Source: Nocardioides ungokensis
GTDB lineage: Bacteria > Actinomycetota > Actinomycetes > Propionibacteriales > Nocardioidaceae
Assembly (NCBI RefSeq): GCF_013466985.1
Contig: NZ_CP059164.1
Span: forward strand, 3,481,001 to 3,545,000
Length of the DNA: 64,000 nt
Reading direction: 5' to 3'
Within the stretch, counting starts at the first letter, position 1. Every line of letters begins with the position of its first letter. A program made the translations under genes and the position numbers. A model generated the notes under the pieces. That model searched no databases, was not told where the DNA came from, and saw only the letters and a program-made list of their open reading frames with translations. Positions 1 through 9,357 of the stretch are shown piece by piece.

Positions 1-385
1 TGGTCTTGCCTGCTTGCGTACCGCCGGCGACCAGGACGTTGAGGCCGGCCCGCACGGAGGCCTCGAGGAACGCCGCGGCCGGCGGCGTCAGGCTGCCGAG
101 CTCGACCAGGTCGTGGAGCCGCGCCGCCCGGAGCACGAACTTGCGGATGTTGACCGCCGAGAAGCCGCGACTGATGCCCTCGAGGACGACGTGCAGCCGG
201 TGCCCCTGCGGCAGCATCGCGTCGACGAAGGGCTGGCTGATGTCGATGCGGCGGCCGCTGGACTTGAGCATCCGCTCGACGAGCTCCTGCACCTGCGCGG
301 TGCTCAGCATCAGGTTGGTCAGCTCGTGGCGTCCGTTGCGCGCCACGAAGACCCGGCTGGGGTCGTTGATCCAGACCTCCTCGAC
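1..385 (-). pseudogene. cpaF: CpaF/TadA-type secretion ATPase, 3' portion (split by insertion; continues off the left edge)
   Basis: Reading the minus strand from about 385 to 1 gives a CpaF-family ATPase segment. It starts at VEEVWINDPSRVFVA, passes through FSAVNIRKFVLRAARLHDL and reaches the Walker A motif GGTQAGKT at the window edge. CpaF/TadA is the cytoplasmic motor of Tad/Flp pilus assembly (family knowledge). The N-terminal codons, ending at PFLDDPAVE, are about 34.6 kb away at 35013-35285 on the same strand, and the two pieces join in frame at the shared GAGG. The gene is therefore interrupted by an integrated element. Without excision neither piece should make a working ATPase. Confidence 0.85.
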
Positions 386-390
386 TGCCA
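376..390. other. Putative attL junction
   Basis: The plus strand changes here from cpaF codons (minus-strand VEEVW) to non-cpaF sequence. The only exact overlap with the right junction is CCTC at 379-382 (GAGG on the coding strand), flanked by CCTCGAC here against CCTCCAC on the right. A core this short is normal for large serine integrases. The exact crossover dinucleotide cannot be fixed from one sequence. Confidence 0.5.
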
Positions 391-432
391 GAGCATGTTG
401 AGTATTAACGATTAATCGCTGCGGGGGCCCAC

Positions 433-579
433 ATGCTCCGCGCCGCCCGCCTGCACGACCTCGTCGAGCTCGGCAGCCTGACCGCCCGCGCCGCCGCCTT
501 CCTCGAGGCGTCCGTCCGCGCCGGGCTCAAGGTGCTCGTCGCAGGCGGCACGCAGGCAGAAAGGCCTAGCAGATATTGA
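433..579 (+). pseudogene. Inverted fragment of a second, divergent cpaF
   Basis: A 48-residue reading frame on the plus strand repeats the CpaF segment LRAARLHDLVELGSLT through VLVAGGTQA. It is in the opposite orientation to the split host copy, which lies at about 20-150 on the minus strand. Over 43 aligned codons I count 25 base differences in 129 (about 81% identity), and most are at third codon positions. This is what two separately evolving functional genes show, not a recent local duplication. Similarity stops inside Walker A, at GGTQA before GKT, and a stop follows soon after. It is probably a scar of another cpaF-targeting insertion, or flanking DNA brought from a previous host. Confidence 0.7.
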
Positions 580-682
580 CTCCGCGCGGTTCGACAGCTG
601 GTACTGAAGTGGTCAGGCAGCGATCTCGGGTGCCACGTCGCGCCTCAGGTGCGTCGGGGATCCCGTCGGGGATGATGGCCCA

Positions 683-2250
683 GTGCTTCGCGAACAACTG
701 GTTGCCCATCTGAAGCAGGTCGGGCCGGCGCCGTTCCTCTTCGTCGGCTCTGGCCTCCCGAGAAGGTACCTTGGAACTCCCGGCTGGGAGGGCCTGCTGC
801 GCATGTTCGCCGACGTCGTCGGCGGCGACTACGACTACTACGCGCCGCGACGGCCGCCGGTGATCCCGCCAGGGTCGCGACGCTGATCGCGGAGGCGCTG
901 CACGAGCGGTGGTGGACGACGGACGAGTTCGCGGCCACCAAGGAGAAGTTCGAGGGGAGGAAGCTCTCGACGCGCGACTCCGCGCTTAAGGCCGAGGTGG
1001 CGAGCTACTTCGGGGACAGATTGGGCGACCTCACTGACGACGAGGCGCTGGTCGCCGAGATGTGCCTGCTCCGCGACGCCGTCGTGGACGGCATCATCAC
1101 CACGAACTACGACCCGCTGCTGGAGCACCTCTTCCCGGACTACGAGGTGTTCGTCGGCGAGGAGGATCTGCTCTTCTCCGACATCCAGGGGGTCGGCGAG
1201 ATCTACAAGGTCCACGGCGACCACAACGACCCTGACTCTCTAATCCTGACGGCCGCCGACTACGAGCGGTTCACCGAGCGCAAGCCGTACCTGGCCGCGA
1301 AGCTACTGACGATCTTCGTCGAGCGGCCGATCGTGTTCCTGGGGTACTCGCTGTCCGACGAAAACGTCCTCGAGATCCTCCGCTCCATCGCCACGGCGCT
1401 GACTCGCGATCGTGTCGGTGACCTCCAGAACCGGCTGATCTTCGTGGAGTGGGACCCTGCGGCCGACGAGCACCCGCAACTGACCGGCACGGTGATCCCG
1501 GTCGACGGCGGGTTCAGCATCCCGGTCCAGCACGTGCGCGTGCGCGACTTCGTCGAGGTGTTCTCGGCCCTCGGGGAGCTTGAGCGGCGATTCCCGGCCC
1601 GGTACCTCCGCCACCTCAAGGAGCACGTCTACGAGCTGGTGCGGGACCAGGACCCACAGGGCCGGCTCTTCGTTGCTGACCTCGACCCAGGCGCGGACCT
1701 TGACGAGGTCGACATCGTCCTGGGCGTCGGAGCCATCTCGAAGGTGACCGAGTCCTACAAGGGCAAGACCAGGTTCGACCTGCTGAACGACGTCGTGAAC
1801 AACAGCGGCCTCGCCGCCTCGCGCGTCGTCGAGGAGGCGCTCCCGACGATTCCAAGCCACCACACCGCCCCGGTGTACAAGTACCTGCGCGAGGCGGGAC
1901 ACCTGAACGATGACGGAACCATCAAGGACCCCTCGGTTCTCAACGAGCGAATCGTCCAGCGAGTCGCGCGAGGCGTAGACGCTTTCCAGCCGCCGCCGGG
2001 GTACAAGAGGCGAGCGGATGCGGCCGCGCAGGCGGCAGGCGACTTCGCGGGTCTCGTGGCGCAGAACGATCCCGGTGACGTCGTCATGTACGTGGCGCGT
2101 CTGCCCGAGGACAAGCAGGACCCCGAAGCCCTGCGGACCTTCCTGGCCGAGCACAAGCAGGAACTTCTGGTCGACGGCCACGCCCTCGACCAGACGCAGT
2201 GGTGCAAGGCCGTGTGTTTGTACGACTGGCTGGTCTACGGGAAGGCGTGA
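683..2250 (+). CDS. SIR2-like (SIR2_2 type) defence protein, one frameshift
   Basis: A SIR2-fold NAD-binding protein of about 520 residues. The N-terminal frame from GTG 683 has FLFVGSGLP. After a shift at about 840-870 the second frame continues with TTNYDPLLEHLF, then YKVHGDHNDP and LTAADYERF, the usual SIR2_2 signature order. The C-terminal third (after about residue 260) is unassigned. The span is 1568 bases, one short of a multiple of three, so a single missing base explains the break. SIR2_2 domains in bacteria commonly act in anti-phage systems by NAD+ depletion (family knowledge). Its place directly before a C5-methyltransferase cluster fits a defence role. The partner or sensor function of the C-terminus is unknown. 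Confidence 0.75.
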
Positions 2251-2328
2251 CGGAGCATCCGTGTGACGTACGCGGCGCACCGGCCCCGCGTCCGCGATCG
2301 TGTCGGCGCGCCGTGTCAAAATCCTCCC

Positions 2329-3506
2329 GTGACTGAGCCGACCGCCCGAAGCTACAAGGTCGCCGGGCTGTTCGCCGGCATCGGAGGACTTGAGGTCGGC
2401 CTAGCCCGCGCAGGGCACGAGGCCTCGGTGCTCTGCGAGGTCTGGGAGCCCGCCAAGACCGTCCTCGAGCACCGGCTCCCGGGGCTGAAGATCGAGCCCG
2501 ACGTGCAGGACCTGCGCGAGTTGCCGGCCGAGGTCGGGGTCATCACAGCCGGTTTCCCCTGCACTGACCTGTCGCAGGCCGGGCGCATGGCCGGGATCAC
2601 CGGCAAGGCCTCCGGGCTCGTCGCCCACGTGTTCCGTCTGCTCGACGACCACGACCCGACCTGGCTTGTGCTCGAGAACGTCCGCAACATGCTCCGCTCG
2701 ACGGCGGCCGCGCGATGCACTTCCTGGTGGAGCAGCTGGAGGCCCGCGGGTTCCGCTGGGCGTACCGCGTCGTCGACTCGCGCTTCACCGGAGTGCCGCA
2801 GCGCCGGCAGCGCGTGCTACTGGCGGCCAGCAAGACCGAGGACCCGCGGGACGTCCTGCTCGCGGACGATGCGGGCGAGCCGGAGGCCGACTACTACCGC
2901 GACGACATGACCGGCTTCTACTGGACCGAGGGCCTTCGGGGGCTCGGCTGGGCGCCCGACGGCGTCCCCACGCTCAAGGGCGGGTCGACCATCGGCATCC
3001 CCTCGCAGCCGGGGGTGTGGATCCGCGACGCCGAGGTCGGCCGCCAACTCGTCTACCCGTCCATCGAGGACGCCGAGGCGCTCCAGGGGTTCGAGCGCGG
3101 GTGGACCGCCGCGGTCGAGGCCCCCACGGCCAGGCGGGTGCTCGGCACGCGCTGGAAGCTGGTCGGCAACGCCGTGACCACCGGGGTTGCCGAGTGGCTT
3201 GGCCGGCGGCTGGCCAGCCCCGGCGAGTACGACGCCTCGGAGGCGACGCTCATGCGCGAGTCCGACCGATGGCCGGCCGCGGCGTGGGGCGGCAACGGCG
3301 AGCGCTGGAAGTCGCACGTCTCGATGTGGCCTGAGCGCCAGCCGTACACCCACTTGTCCGACCTGCTCGACCCCGAGGGGCTCACCCCGCTCTCCCTCCG
3401 GGCGGCGTCCGGGTTCCTCTCCAGGACCCAACGTGCCAAGCTACGGTTCGATGAGGACTTCCTGCTCGCGGTGAAGCGCCACGTCGAGTGGGCGGGAATG
3501 CTCTGA
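2329..3506 (+). CDS. DNA (cytosine-5-)-methyltransferase 1, one frameshift
   Basis: C5-cytosine methyltransferase with motif I (GLFAGIGGLEVGLARAG), the motif IV catalytic loop (GFPCTDLSQAG with its Cys), motif VI (ENVRNML), motif VIII (GVPQRRQRV) and the C-terminal GNAV of motif X. The frame changes at about 2695-2712, between ENVRNML and GGRAMHFLVEQLE. The span of 1178 bases is one short of whole codons. I take GTG 2329 because conserved sequence begins there. It would methylate cytosine in a recognition sequence set by the region between motifs VIII and IX and protect host DNA from the nuclease encoded next. The gene follows the SIR2 gene by about 80 bases and precedes the nuclease by 32 bases. 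Confidence 0.85.
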
Positions 3507-3538
3507 CCCCAGGCTGCTGATCGCCTAAGGTCTCCGTC

Positions 3539-4384
3539 GTGGATGCCCCGGAGATCATGGCGCGCTCGATGAGCACGCCCCAGGAGACAGGCAAGTCCAA
3601 GGCCCTCTGGCAGTACCACTCGAGGTCGGACCGTCACTCCAAGGTGAGCTGCTGGGGAGTCCTCTTCGACCTGCTCCGCGAGTCGGCCCTCCTGCGAGAG
3701 CACGTGAGGGACGGCAAGGTGTTCTTCGGCGTCAACCACCCGATGGTGGACTACGTCCACAGGAAGAAGAAGAATCTCGACCTGGTGGTGTGCCGCCCCC
3801 AGACCCCGTGGCGCGGCAGGAACCTTCTTCAACTCGCCGCCGAATACAAGGTGAGGCTGACGCCCGCTCAGGCCGCCGAATTGGGCAAACTCCCCGTGAT
3901 GCTCGAGGCGGAGGTCGGCGCCGTCTTGGTGGCGCTCGAGGCAAAGGCCTGCATGACCAAGCACTCGGCGTCCGTGCCGCGCCTATACGACGAGCTGAAC
4001 TCGTCTCACCAGATCGTGCACGGGGCCTCGAACAACGCCCTGTCGATCGGCATGGTCACAGTCAACGTGGCGCACGAGTTCGTCAGCCCCGACCGGAACA
4101 AGTTCTTCGACCCCGCCATGCGGACCGACATCAGCAAGCACGGCCAGCCGAGGGCGGCCGAGAGCATCGTGAACATGGTCGGTGACCTGCCCCGGCGGAC
4201 GAGCACCAGCGCGGTCGGGTACGACGGCCTGGGCATCGTCGCGCTCGACGTCAGGAACGACAACGTCGCGTCCGTGACGGTCCACACCGCGCACCCGGCG
4301 CCGAAGCCCGGCGACATTTTCCACTACGAGACGATGCTGCGCCGGATGGCGAATGAGTACGACTCCGCCTTCTCCCGGATCTGA
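3539..4384 (+). CDS. Putative type II restriction endonuclease partnered with methyltransferase 1
   Basis: An intact 281-residue protein lying between a C5-methyltransferase and a Vsr gene, which is the usual place for the restriction nuclease. It has a candidate PD-(D/E)XK core: DLVVC with Asp81, then LEAKACMTKH with Glu134 and Lys136, with a long insert between. I do not recognise a named family or cut specificity. The start could be GTG 3539 or the ATG at 3569 (MSTPQETGK). Its end overlaps the start of the Vsr gene by about 30 bases, implying co-translation. If active while methyltransferase 1 is truly frameshifted, it would be toxic, which argues that the methylase break is a sequencing artefact or that this enzyme is silent. 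Confidence 0.6.
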   Translation: MDAPEIMARSMSTPQETGKSKALWQYHSRSDRHSKVSCWGVLFDLLRESALLREHVRDGKVFFGVNHPMVDYVHRKKKNLDLVVCRPQTPWRGRNLLQLAAEYKVRLTPAQAAELGKLPVMLEAEVGAVLVALEAKACMTKHSASVPRLYDELNSSHQIVHGASNNALSIGMVTVNVAHEFVSPDRNKFFDPAMRTDISKHGQPRAAESIVNMVGDLPRRTSTSAVGYDGLGIVALDVRNDNVASVTVHTAHPAPKPGDIFHYETMLRRMANEYDSAFSRI

Positions 4385-4810
4385 CGGGCCGGCCGCCCCG
4401 TCCGACGCGGCGCTGGCGCGGATGCAGCGCCAGGAGCGGACGGGGACGAAGCCGGAGCTGGCCGTCCGGCACCTGCTCCTTGCGAGGGGGCTCCGGTACC
4501 GGGTCGACTACAAGCTCCCGGTGCAGGGCGTTCGCCGCCGCTGCGACCACGCGTTCGTCGGGCCCCGCGTCGCCGTTTTCGTGGACGGTTGCTGGTGGCA
4601 CCGGTGCCCGGTGCACGCCACGACGCCGAGTCGAACACAGACTGGTGGGTCGCGAAGCTGGACGCGAACGTTGCGCGCGACCGCGACACCGATCGGCGTC
4701 TTGCAGACGCCGGCTGGACTGTCATCCGGGCCTGGGAGCACGAGGACCCGGCCGAGGTGGCCGACCGGGTTGAGCACGTCGTCCGGGGCGGGGGCCGGAC
4801 GCGGTCATAG
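4353..4810 (+). CDS. vsr: Very short patch repair endonuclease (Vsr) 1, one frameshift
   Basis: Vsr-family nickase, which repairs T:G mismatches made by deamination of 5-methylcytosine at the companion methylase sites (family knowledge). Visible motifs are RTGTKPELAVRHLL near the N-terminus, FVDGCWWHRCPVH with the catalytic Asp and zinc-site His/Cys, and, after a frame change at about 4610-4630, SNTDWWVAKLDANVARDRD and VIRAWEHEDP. The span of 458 bases is one short of whole codons. It overlaps the preceding nuclease gene and ends the methylase-nuclease-Vsr operon. Confidence 0.85.
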
Positions 4811-4864
4811 AATGCAGCCGAGGGCGGGAGCTACTGCATTGCTCCCGCCCTCGCTTGTGCCGTC

Positions 4865-5224
4865 CTACGCGGCCTTGCCGGTGCGCTTCTCGAGCCAGGC
4901 CTTGCCCTTCGCCGTGATGGCCCGGGTGTCCGGGCCGGTCTTCTCGACGTAGCCCTTGCTCGTGACCGCGCCCGGGTTCCCCATGCCGGCCTTCTTGGCC
5001 GCCACGCGCACCTGGGCCAGCGTGAGCGTGCCGCCGGCATCGACGTAGGCCTGCAGGTACTTCACCCGCTTCGCCTCGTACGCCGGCAGTTCCGGCATGA
5101 CCGGTCCCGAACTCGCGACGCCCGACGACGCGGACTGCATTGCCGTGCCTTCGATGACGTCGGCCAGCTCGATCGCGGCCCTGCCGATGATGCGGAGAAC
5201 CTCCGCCGTCTGCTTCTCGTCCAT
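4865..5224 (-). CDS. Hypothetical 119-residue protein
   Basis: An intact frame with ATG at 5224 preceded by a good ribosome site (GGAGGTGATTTC, minus strand). The N-terminal helix is acidic (residues 1-25) and the C-terminal half is basic, with LTLAQVRVAAKKAG and a final GKAWLEKRTGKAA. The repeated Val/Lys/Gly-rich part resembles small winged or DNA-binding accessory proteins of phages, but I do not recognise a family. It converges with the Vsr 1 gene. Function unknown. Confidence 0.55.
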   Translation of the reverse strand: MDEKQTAEVLRIIGRAAIELADVIEGTAMQSASSGVASSGPVMPELPAYEAKRVKYLQAYVDAGGTLTLAQVRVAAKKAGMGNPGAVTSKGYVEKTGPDTRAITAKGKAWLEKRTGKAA

Positions 5225-5313
5225 GAAATCACCTCCTCCGGTGGACGTGACCAGAGTACACGGCTCATCACGAGACGTGAAGAGTCATGATGAGTCATCA
5301 GGTTCCGTGCAGA

Positions 5314-5800
5314 TCACGACCGCTCTTCGAGGGCGCAGACACGGGCGGAGAGGCCGGCGATGGCCGCCTGGGCGGTCGCGAGCGCGGCCTCCAGCGCCTC
5401 GATGCGCTCCTCCATGACATTGGCCCTGTGGGTGCGGAGTTGCTCCGGCGAATCCGGCTTGCCGGAGTAGACCGTCGCGGAGAGCCGCCGGAGCCGGTCT
5501 TGTTGGCCAGGTCCGTGACGCGGAGGGCTGTGCCGCCGGTCGACGTCGTGCTTGTGTAGTTGATGCCGAGCGAGCCGTTGCCGTGGTCGTGGTTGATCGT
5601 GTGCGCGTGCGGCGGCAGGTTGGCGACCCCGATCAACGACGTGGCAGCGCCGCCCGAGGTACCCAGCGCCTTGGTGCCCGCGCCGACCGGGGTCATGTCG
5701 ACCAGGTCGGCGACAACCACGCCGACCCCAGCCTGGACGCGGAACGTAGCTGGCCAAGTGCGGGACCGGCTCTCGTGCCAGCAGACCCCGAACGCCGGCG
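5314..5800 (-). pseudogene. Phage tail-fibre/collar protein remnant
   Basis: Minus-strand frame with TFRVQAGVGVVVADLVD, then NLPPHAHTINHDHGNGS, the His-rich loop typical of phage tail-collar and short tail-fibre tips. It is followed, after a frame change near 5470-5490, by a heptad-like tail MEERIEALEAALATAQ that ends as a short coiled coil. No complete N-terminus is visible: the frame stays open to about 5800 without a clear start. I see no other tail or capsid genes in the window, so this is a fragment left from phage DNA. The extent is approximate. Confidence 0.55.
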
Positions 5801-6025
5801 CGTTCGCCCGCCGTCAGGCGCCCACCTGGGCAAGCTCTCCTGCCAAGCTGGACGAGACGGCCCGCTCAGTCGCCGGCGCCGCCTGAACCGTGTCATGGAA
5901 TCGCTGTTATCCGACACGGCCGGCGGCTGGCGCGTCGGTGGGGCTTCGGTGCCGGGCGACGGTGGGTCTTGAGCAGTGCGGCTAAATCGCCGCCCGAGGC
6001 GTCTAGCCTCGCGATAATCCCTCTC

Positions 6026-6726
6026 ATGGCGGGATTGCTTCAGCGAGTAGAGGGCGTGAATTGGCACACTCGTCGCGAGATTCAGAGTGCGTTGAGGGAG
6101 CACTACAAGGAGGGGTTCAGCGCTGGACCTCCGCCTGTCCCGTGGCCGAACGAACTACGAGGCAGCGGCGGCCGCGGTTATACCCTTCCCAAGCTGCAAG
6201 AGTTATTTGCGTCCGACATCCCGCGATCTGAGGACGTTGTCGCGGCCACGATCCCGAGAAACTTGCCGACCGAAAGGGAGACGAGTATCTCTACATCCAG
6301 ATGGACCTTGCCGACCGCTCGAAGAACGAGCCGGTCATGGTGCACCAGTCCAGCAAGGCCGGTCGGCGATGGTGGATGTTTGAGGATGCCCTCTACGTCA
6401 CAACTGACCAAGACCTGACCACAGATGACGTTGCCGCCCTCATTCATGAGGCACAGAACACGAGGCGGCTTCGACTCGCCAAGGCACATGCAGTGGCGGC
6501 GATGAGCCGCGAACTCGACGCCAAAGCAAAGCGCCAGCCGATACCGCGAGACGTGAAGATTGCCGTTTGGCAACGCGACGGTGGTCGATGCGTCGAATGC
6601 GATTCGAACCAGAATCTTGAGTTCGACCACATCATCCCAATCTCGTTGGGTGGAGCGAACACGACAAGGAATCTGCAACTGCTCTGCGAATCATGCAATC
6701 GACGAAAGGGCGCATCCCTTGGATGA
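6026..6726 (+). CDS. HNH endonuclease domain protein, one frameshift
   Basis: About 233 residues. The N-terminal part from ATG 6026 (MAGLLQRVEGVNWHTRR) is of unknown type and includes GRGYTLPKLQELF. After a frame change near 6250 the protein continues through KGDEYLYIQMDLAD. It ends in a classic HNH module: CVECDSNQNLEFDHIIP, SLGGANTTRNLQLLC and ESCNRRKG, with four zinc Cys, the catalytic DH and the Asn. The 701-base span is one short of whole codons. Likely a metal-dependent DNA nuclease in the defence region; target unknown. Confidence 0.7.
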
Positions 6727-6886
6727 GATTCACTGAGCGCGACCGTCGGTTCCGCCTCGGGGCACGCCATCGGCGTCTTCGACCTTGAGGATCCGGGACG
6801 CACATATGACCCGCGGCCATCAGCAATTGACGGCACGGAGCGGAAGACCGTTTCAGCACCGTCGCCTCGCCCGCAGCACCCACTAG

Positions 6887-7309
6887 TTAGGCGCTCCGAA
6901 CTACCTCGATAATCCGGGCGGCCGCCGCCGTCGGCGATTCGTGCTCCCAGACCCGTACGACTCGCCAGCCGCGACCCGCCAGAAGGCGATCGGTGTCCGC
7001 GTCCCGCTCCTTGTTCCGAGCGATCTTTGTCGACCAGTACGTCACGTTCGTCCTCGCGACCGTGCCGTGCTCAGGACATCCGTGCCAATAACAGCCGTCG
7101 ACGAACGCAGCGACCTTCGCGCGCGTAAAGACCAGGTCTGCGCGCCGGTTCAGGTCCGGCAGCGGCCGGGCGTCGACTCTGTAGCGGAGCCCGGCCGCAT
7201 GAACCAGTCGTCGCACCGCCATCTCCGGCGTCGTGTCCCGCCGTCGGTTTGCCTGCATCACCGCGCGAGCCGCAGGGGTCGATGCCCACGACTCGTAAGA
7301 CAACGGCAT
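6887..7309 (-). CDS. vsr: Very short patch repair endonuclease (Vsr) 2
   Basis: An intact Vsr-family protein of 140 residues from ATG 7309. Motifs in order are ANRRRDTTPEMAVRRLVH, GLRYRVDARPLP, FVDGCYWHGCPEHGTV with catalytic Asp and zinc ligands, YWSTKIARNKERDADTD, and VVRVWEHESP. It belongs with the second methylase-nuclease cluster (8131-10733) but is encoded on the opposite strand from the nuclease. It differs in sequence from Vsr 1, so the two systems were probably acquired separately. A damaged copy of its 5' end lies at 7838-7910. Confidence 0.9.
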   Translation of the reverse strand: MPLSYESWASTPAARAVMQANRRRDTTPEMAVRRLVHAAGLRYRVDARPLPDLNRRADLVFTRAKVAAFVDGCYWHGCPEHGTVARTNVTYWSTKIARNKERDADTDRLLAGRGWRVVRVWEHESPTAAAARIIEVVRSA

Positions 7310-7384
7310 GGTCCCGACTATGGCACCCAGCGCCGGTTCGACCAAAGGCCTGCGCGGAGGGACATCAGATGATCCGATTGGCCC

Positions 7385-7816
7385 GTGACTGTGGACCAGT
7401 GCTGGCACGGCAATCCGAGCAACCGCTGCGAACTCTGCCGGATGGCGCGCGCCCGTGAGCGGCTGACAACCATCAGCGCGCCGCCTCGTCGCAGTGGCGG
7501 CAACGGCGGGTTCAGCGGCGGCGGCGAGACGAAGCAGGATGTCCTCAACGACATCTGCGACATCCTTGAGATGCGGCGGATGACGGTCTCACTCGGTTCC
7601 AGCCTTCCGAGCACCGTGTTCGCCGAGGCTGCCCGCCAGGCCGGGGTTGCAAGCGGATCGATGCCGGAAGTCTGCGAGCGCATCGTTCACCGAGCGGGAC
7701 ACCGCTGGTCTCCCGCGTACGACTCGCGCGGGTCCATGTCCGGCGGTGGTTCGACGGTCACGCTCGAGGGAATCCAGGCCATGCGAGAGGCGCTGCGGCC
7801 GCTGCTCGCCCACTGA
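7385..7816 (+). CDS. Hypothetical 143-residue protein between vsr 2 and a vsr remnant
   Basis: An intact frame from GTG 7385. It starts with a small Cys/His cluster (CWHGNPSNRCELCRMARARER), which looks like a zinc-binding knuckle. A Gly-rich linker follows, then GETKQDVLNDICDILE and a C-terminal helical part. Many restriction-associated small proteins and phage proteins begin with such a knuckle, but I do not recognise this one. It starts about 75 bases upstream of vsr 2, divergently, and ends just before the vsr remnant, so it may have been inserted into or duplicated with that locus. Function unknown. Confidence 0.55.
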   Translation: MTVDQCWHGNPSNRCELCRMARARERLTTISAPPRRSGGNGGFSGGGETKQDVLNDICDILEMRRMTVSLGSSLPSTVFAEAARQAGVASGSMPEVCERIVHRAGHRWSPAYDSRGSMSGGGSTVTLEGIQAMREALRPLLAH

Positions 7817-7837
7817 TCCAGGGGTGCGAGGTAATCG

Positions 7838-7910
7838 TCGCGCGTGTCGCGGTTCGCTCGCATCACCGCGCGCAGGGGCTTGATGCCCACGATTGGTAGG
7901 TCCTGGTCAT
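7838..7910 (-). pseudogene. Truncated copy of the vsr 5' end
   Basis: From a minus-strand ATG at 7910 the sequence reads MTRTYQSWASSP, then, with one frame change, ARAVMRANRDT. This matches the start of Vsr 2 (SYESWASTPAARAVMQANR). The nucleotide match is clear over about 45 bases with a small gap. Nothing of the nuclease core remains. It marks an old duplication or recombination between related vsr genes and gives a direct repeat flanking the gene at 7385-7816. Confidence 0.6.
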
Positions 7911-8130
7911 CGCCGGCCAGCATGCCAATCTGATCGGTCAACTCGGGGGTGGGGCAGAGTCCAACCGAGTCTCACGCCTCCGTGTTCCTGACTCACCAGC
8001 GGACGAGTACCGACGCGGTAGCCGGAACTCCGCCGCGTGGCACGCACGACTCGTGGCCGCTCACACCCTCAAGCCTGCCATCTGTGCGGATCGGCTCCCA
8101 GCGTCGAGCCCGGCTGGTACCTATTACGCC

Positions 8131-9357
8131 ATGGGATCCGAGATCGTCGACCAGATCGGGCCTGATGGCTCCTTTGTCCAGGACGTCGACACCACGCTGT
8201 CACCGAGCCGGAAGCGCGAGTTGCTGATTGATGCCCTGCCGGGCACGCAGATCGAGGACTATGCCGATCACCGGGTAGTGCGCTTCAAGGACCAGGTCAT
8301 CCTGACCAAGCAGGTCACGCACCTCGGTCGACCGTGGGAGGCTTTCAAGAAGCGGATCCAGATCCCGCGCGACTGGCTCGATGTCTGGTGGCGGGGGGAA
8401 GTCGACGGGCTCACGGTGCGGTTCGTCGGCGTCTACCACTACGGCGAGACGACGATCTTCGTCGACTTCGACCCCACCACCTATGTCAAGCGCAAGGCCA
8501 ACAACTCGGCCGCGCACGTCTCCACGAACGACCTGTTCCAAGCTCAGACGCTCGGGCAGTTCGCCCGCGAGGACAAGAACGGCAATCGGCTCACCAGCGT
8601 GCGGGCCGACCAGTTCGCGACGTACCTGCTAGCGGGCTTCGAGGAGAAGAACCCGCACATCGAGGTGTTCGACCGATTCAGCGATGAGTTCTTGAACGGT
8701 GCGAGGATCGACGGCCTGACTGCGGTGCAGGAGATGCACGTCGCTAACTGGCCGGACAAGTTCCAGACCGAGTGGGCGGGGTTCTACGTCGAGTTCCGGC
8801 TGAGCCGCTACATCAATCAGCACGGGCTCGGTGATCTCGTAGTGGTCCAGAAGGACAAGCGCAGGGGCGAGTTCGACTACGACCTGCGCCTCCTCAACAA
8901 GGGCGTGCTCGAGCACTACGGCGACCTGAAGGCCTCGAACATCGCCATCAGTGACTCACCGGGCAACGACGCGGCCGACTTCTTCCGCTGCCTAGAGGAG
9001 ACCGGCCGCTTCTGGTACGTCATCTACGAGCATCAGACCTGGCATGGGCGCGACAACGACGACGTGTCCACGATCGCATGGAACGACTGGCGCCGGTCGG
9101 CTGGGCACGTCGGGCGGAGCCAGGTGTACGACCCGCTCTCTTACGCCGGGAGGTTCAAGGAGGCGGTGCGGTTCGTCCGCGTGAAGATCCTCGAGGTCAA
9201 CCAGGCGAACATCGGCATCGTGCTCGGGGACTTCCAGAAGGACTTCAAGCAGGCCGACGGCGTCACGCCCCGCAAGGGCAAGGTCATGATCAAGAAGAAG
9301 GACATCGACAACTTCCTGATCTACACGAAGTCGATCGTGGCTCCCACTAGGGCGTAG
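8131..9357 (+). CDS. Putative type II restriction endonuclease 2
   Basis: An intact 408-residue protein from ATG 8131 (an upstream GTG at 8053 is possible). It lies between Vsr 2 and a C5-methyltransferase to which it converges, the normal arrangement of a type II system. A candidate PD-(D/E)XK site is FDYDLRLL followed by HYGDLKASN near residues 248-266 (Asp...Asp-x-Lys). The protein has an aromatic-rich N-terminal half (RDWLDVWWRGEVDG) and ends in a Lys-rich segment (KGKVMIKKKDIDNF). I do not recognise the family or specificity. Its last codons overlap the last codons of the methyltransferase on the other strand. Confidence 0.6.
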   Translation: MGSEIVDQIGPDGSFVQDVDTTLSPSRKRELLIDALPGTQIEDYADHRVVRFKDQVILTKQVTHLGRPWEAFKKRIQIPRDWLDVWWRGEVDGLTVRFVGVYHYGETTIFVDFDPTTYVKRKANNSAAHVSTNDLFQAQTLGQFAREDKNGNRLTSVRADQFATYLLAGFEEKNPHIEVFDRFSDEFLNGARIDGLTAVQEMHVANWPDKFQTEWAGFYVEFRLSRYINQHGLGDLVVVQKDKRRGEFDYDLRLLNKGVLEHYGDLKASNIAISDSPGNDAADFFRCLEETGRFWYVIYEHQTWHGRDNDDVSTIAWNDWRRSAGHVGRSQVYDPLSYAGRFKEAVRFVRVKILEVNQANIGIVLGDFQKDFKQADGVTPRKGKVMIKKKDIDNFLIYTKSIVAPTRA

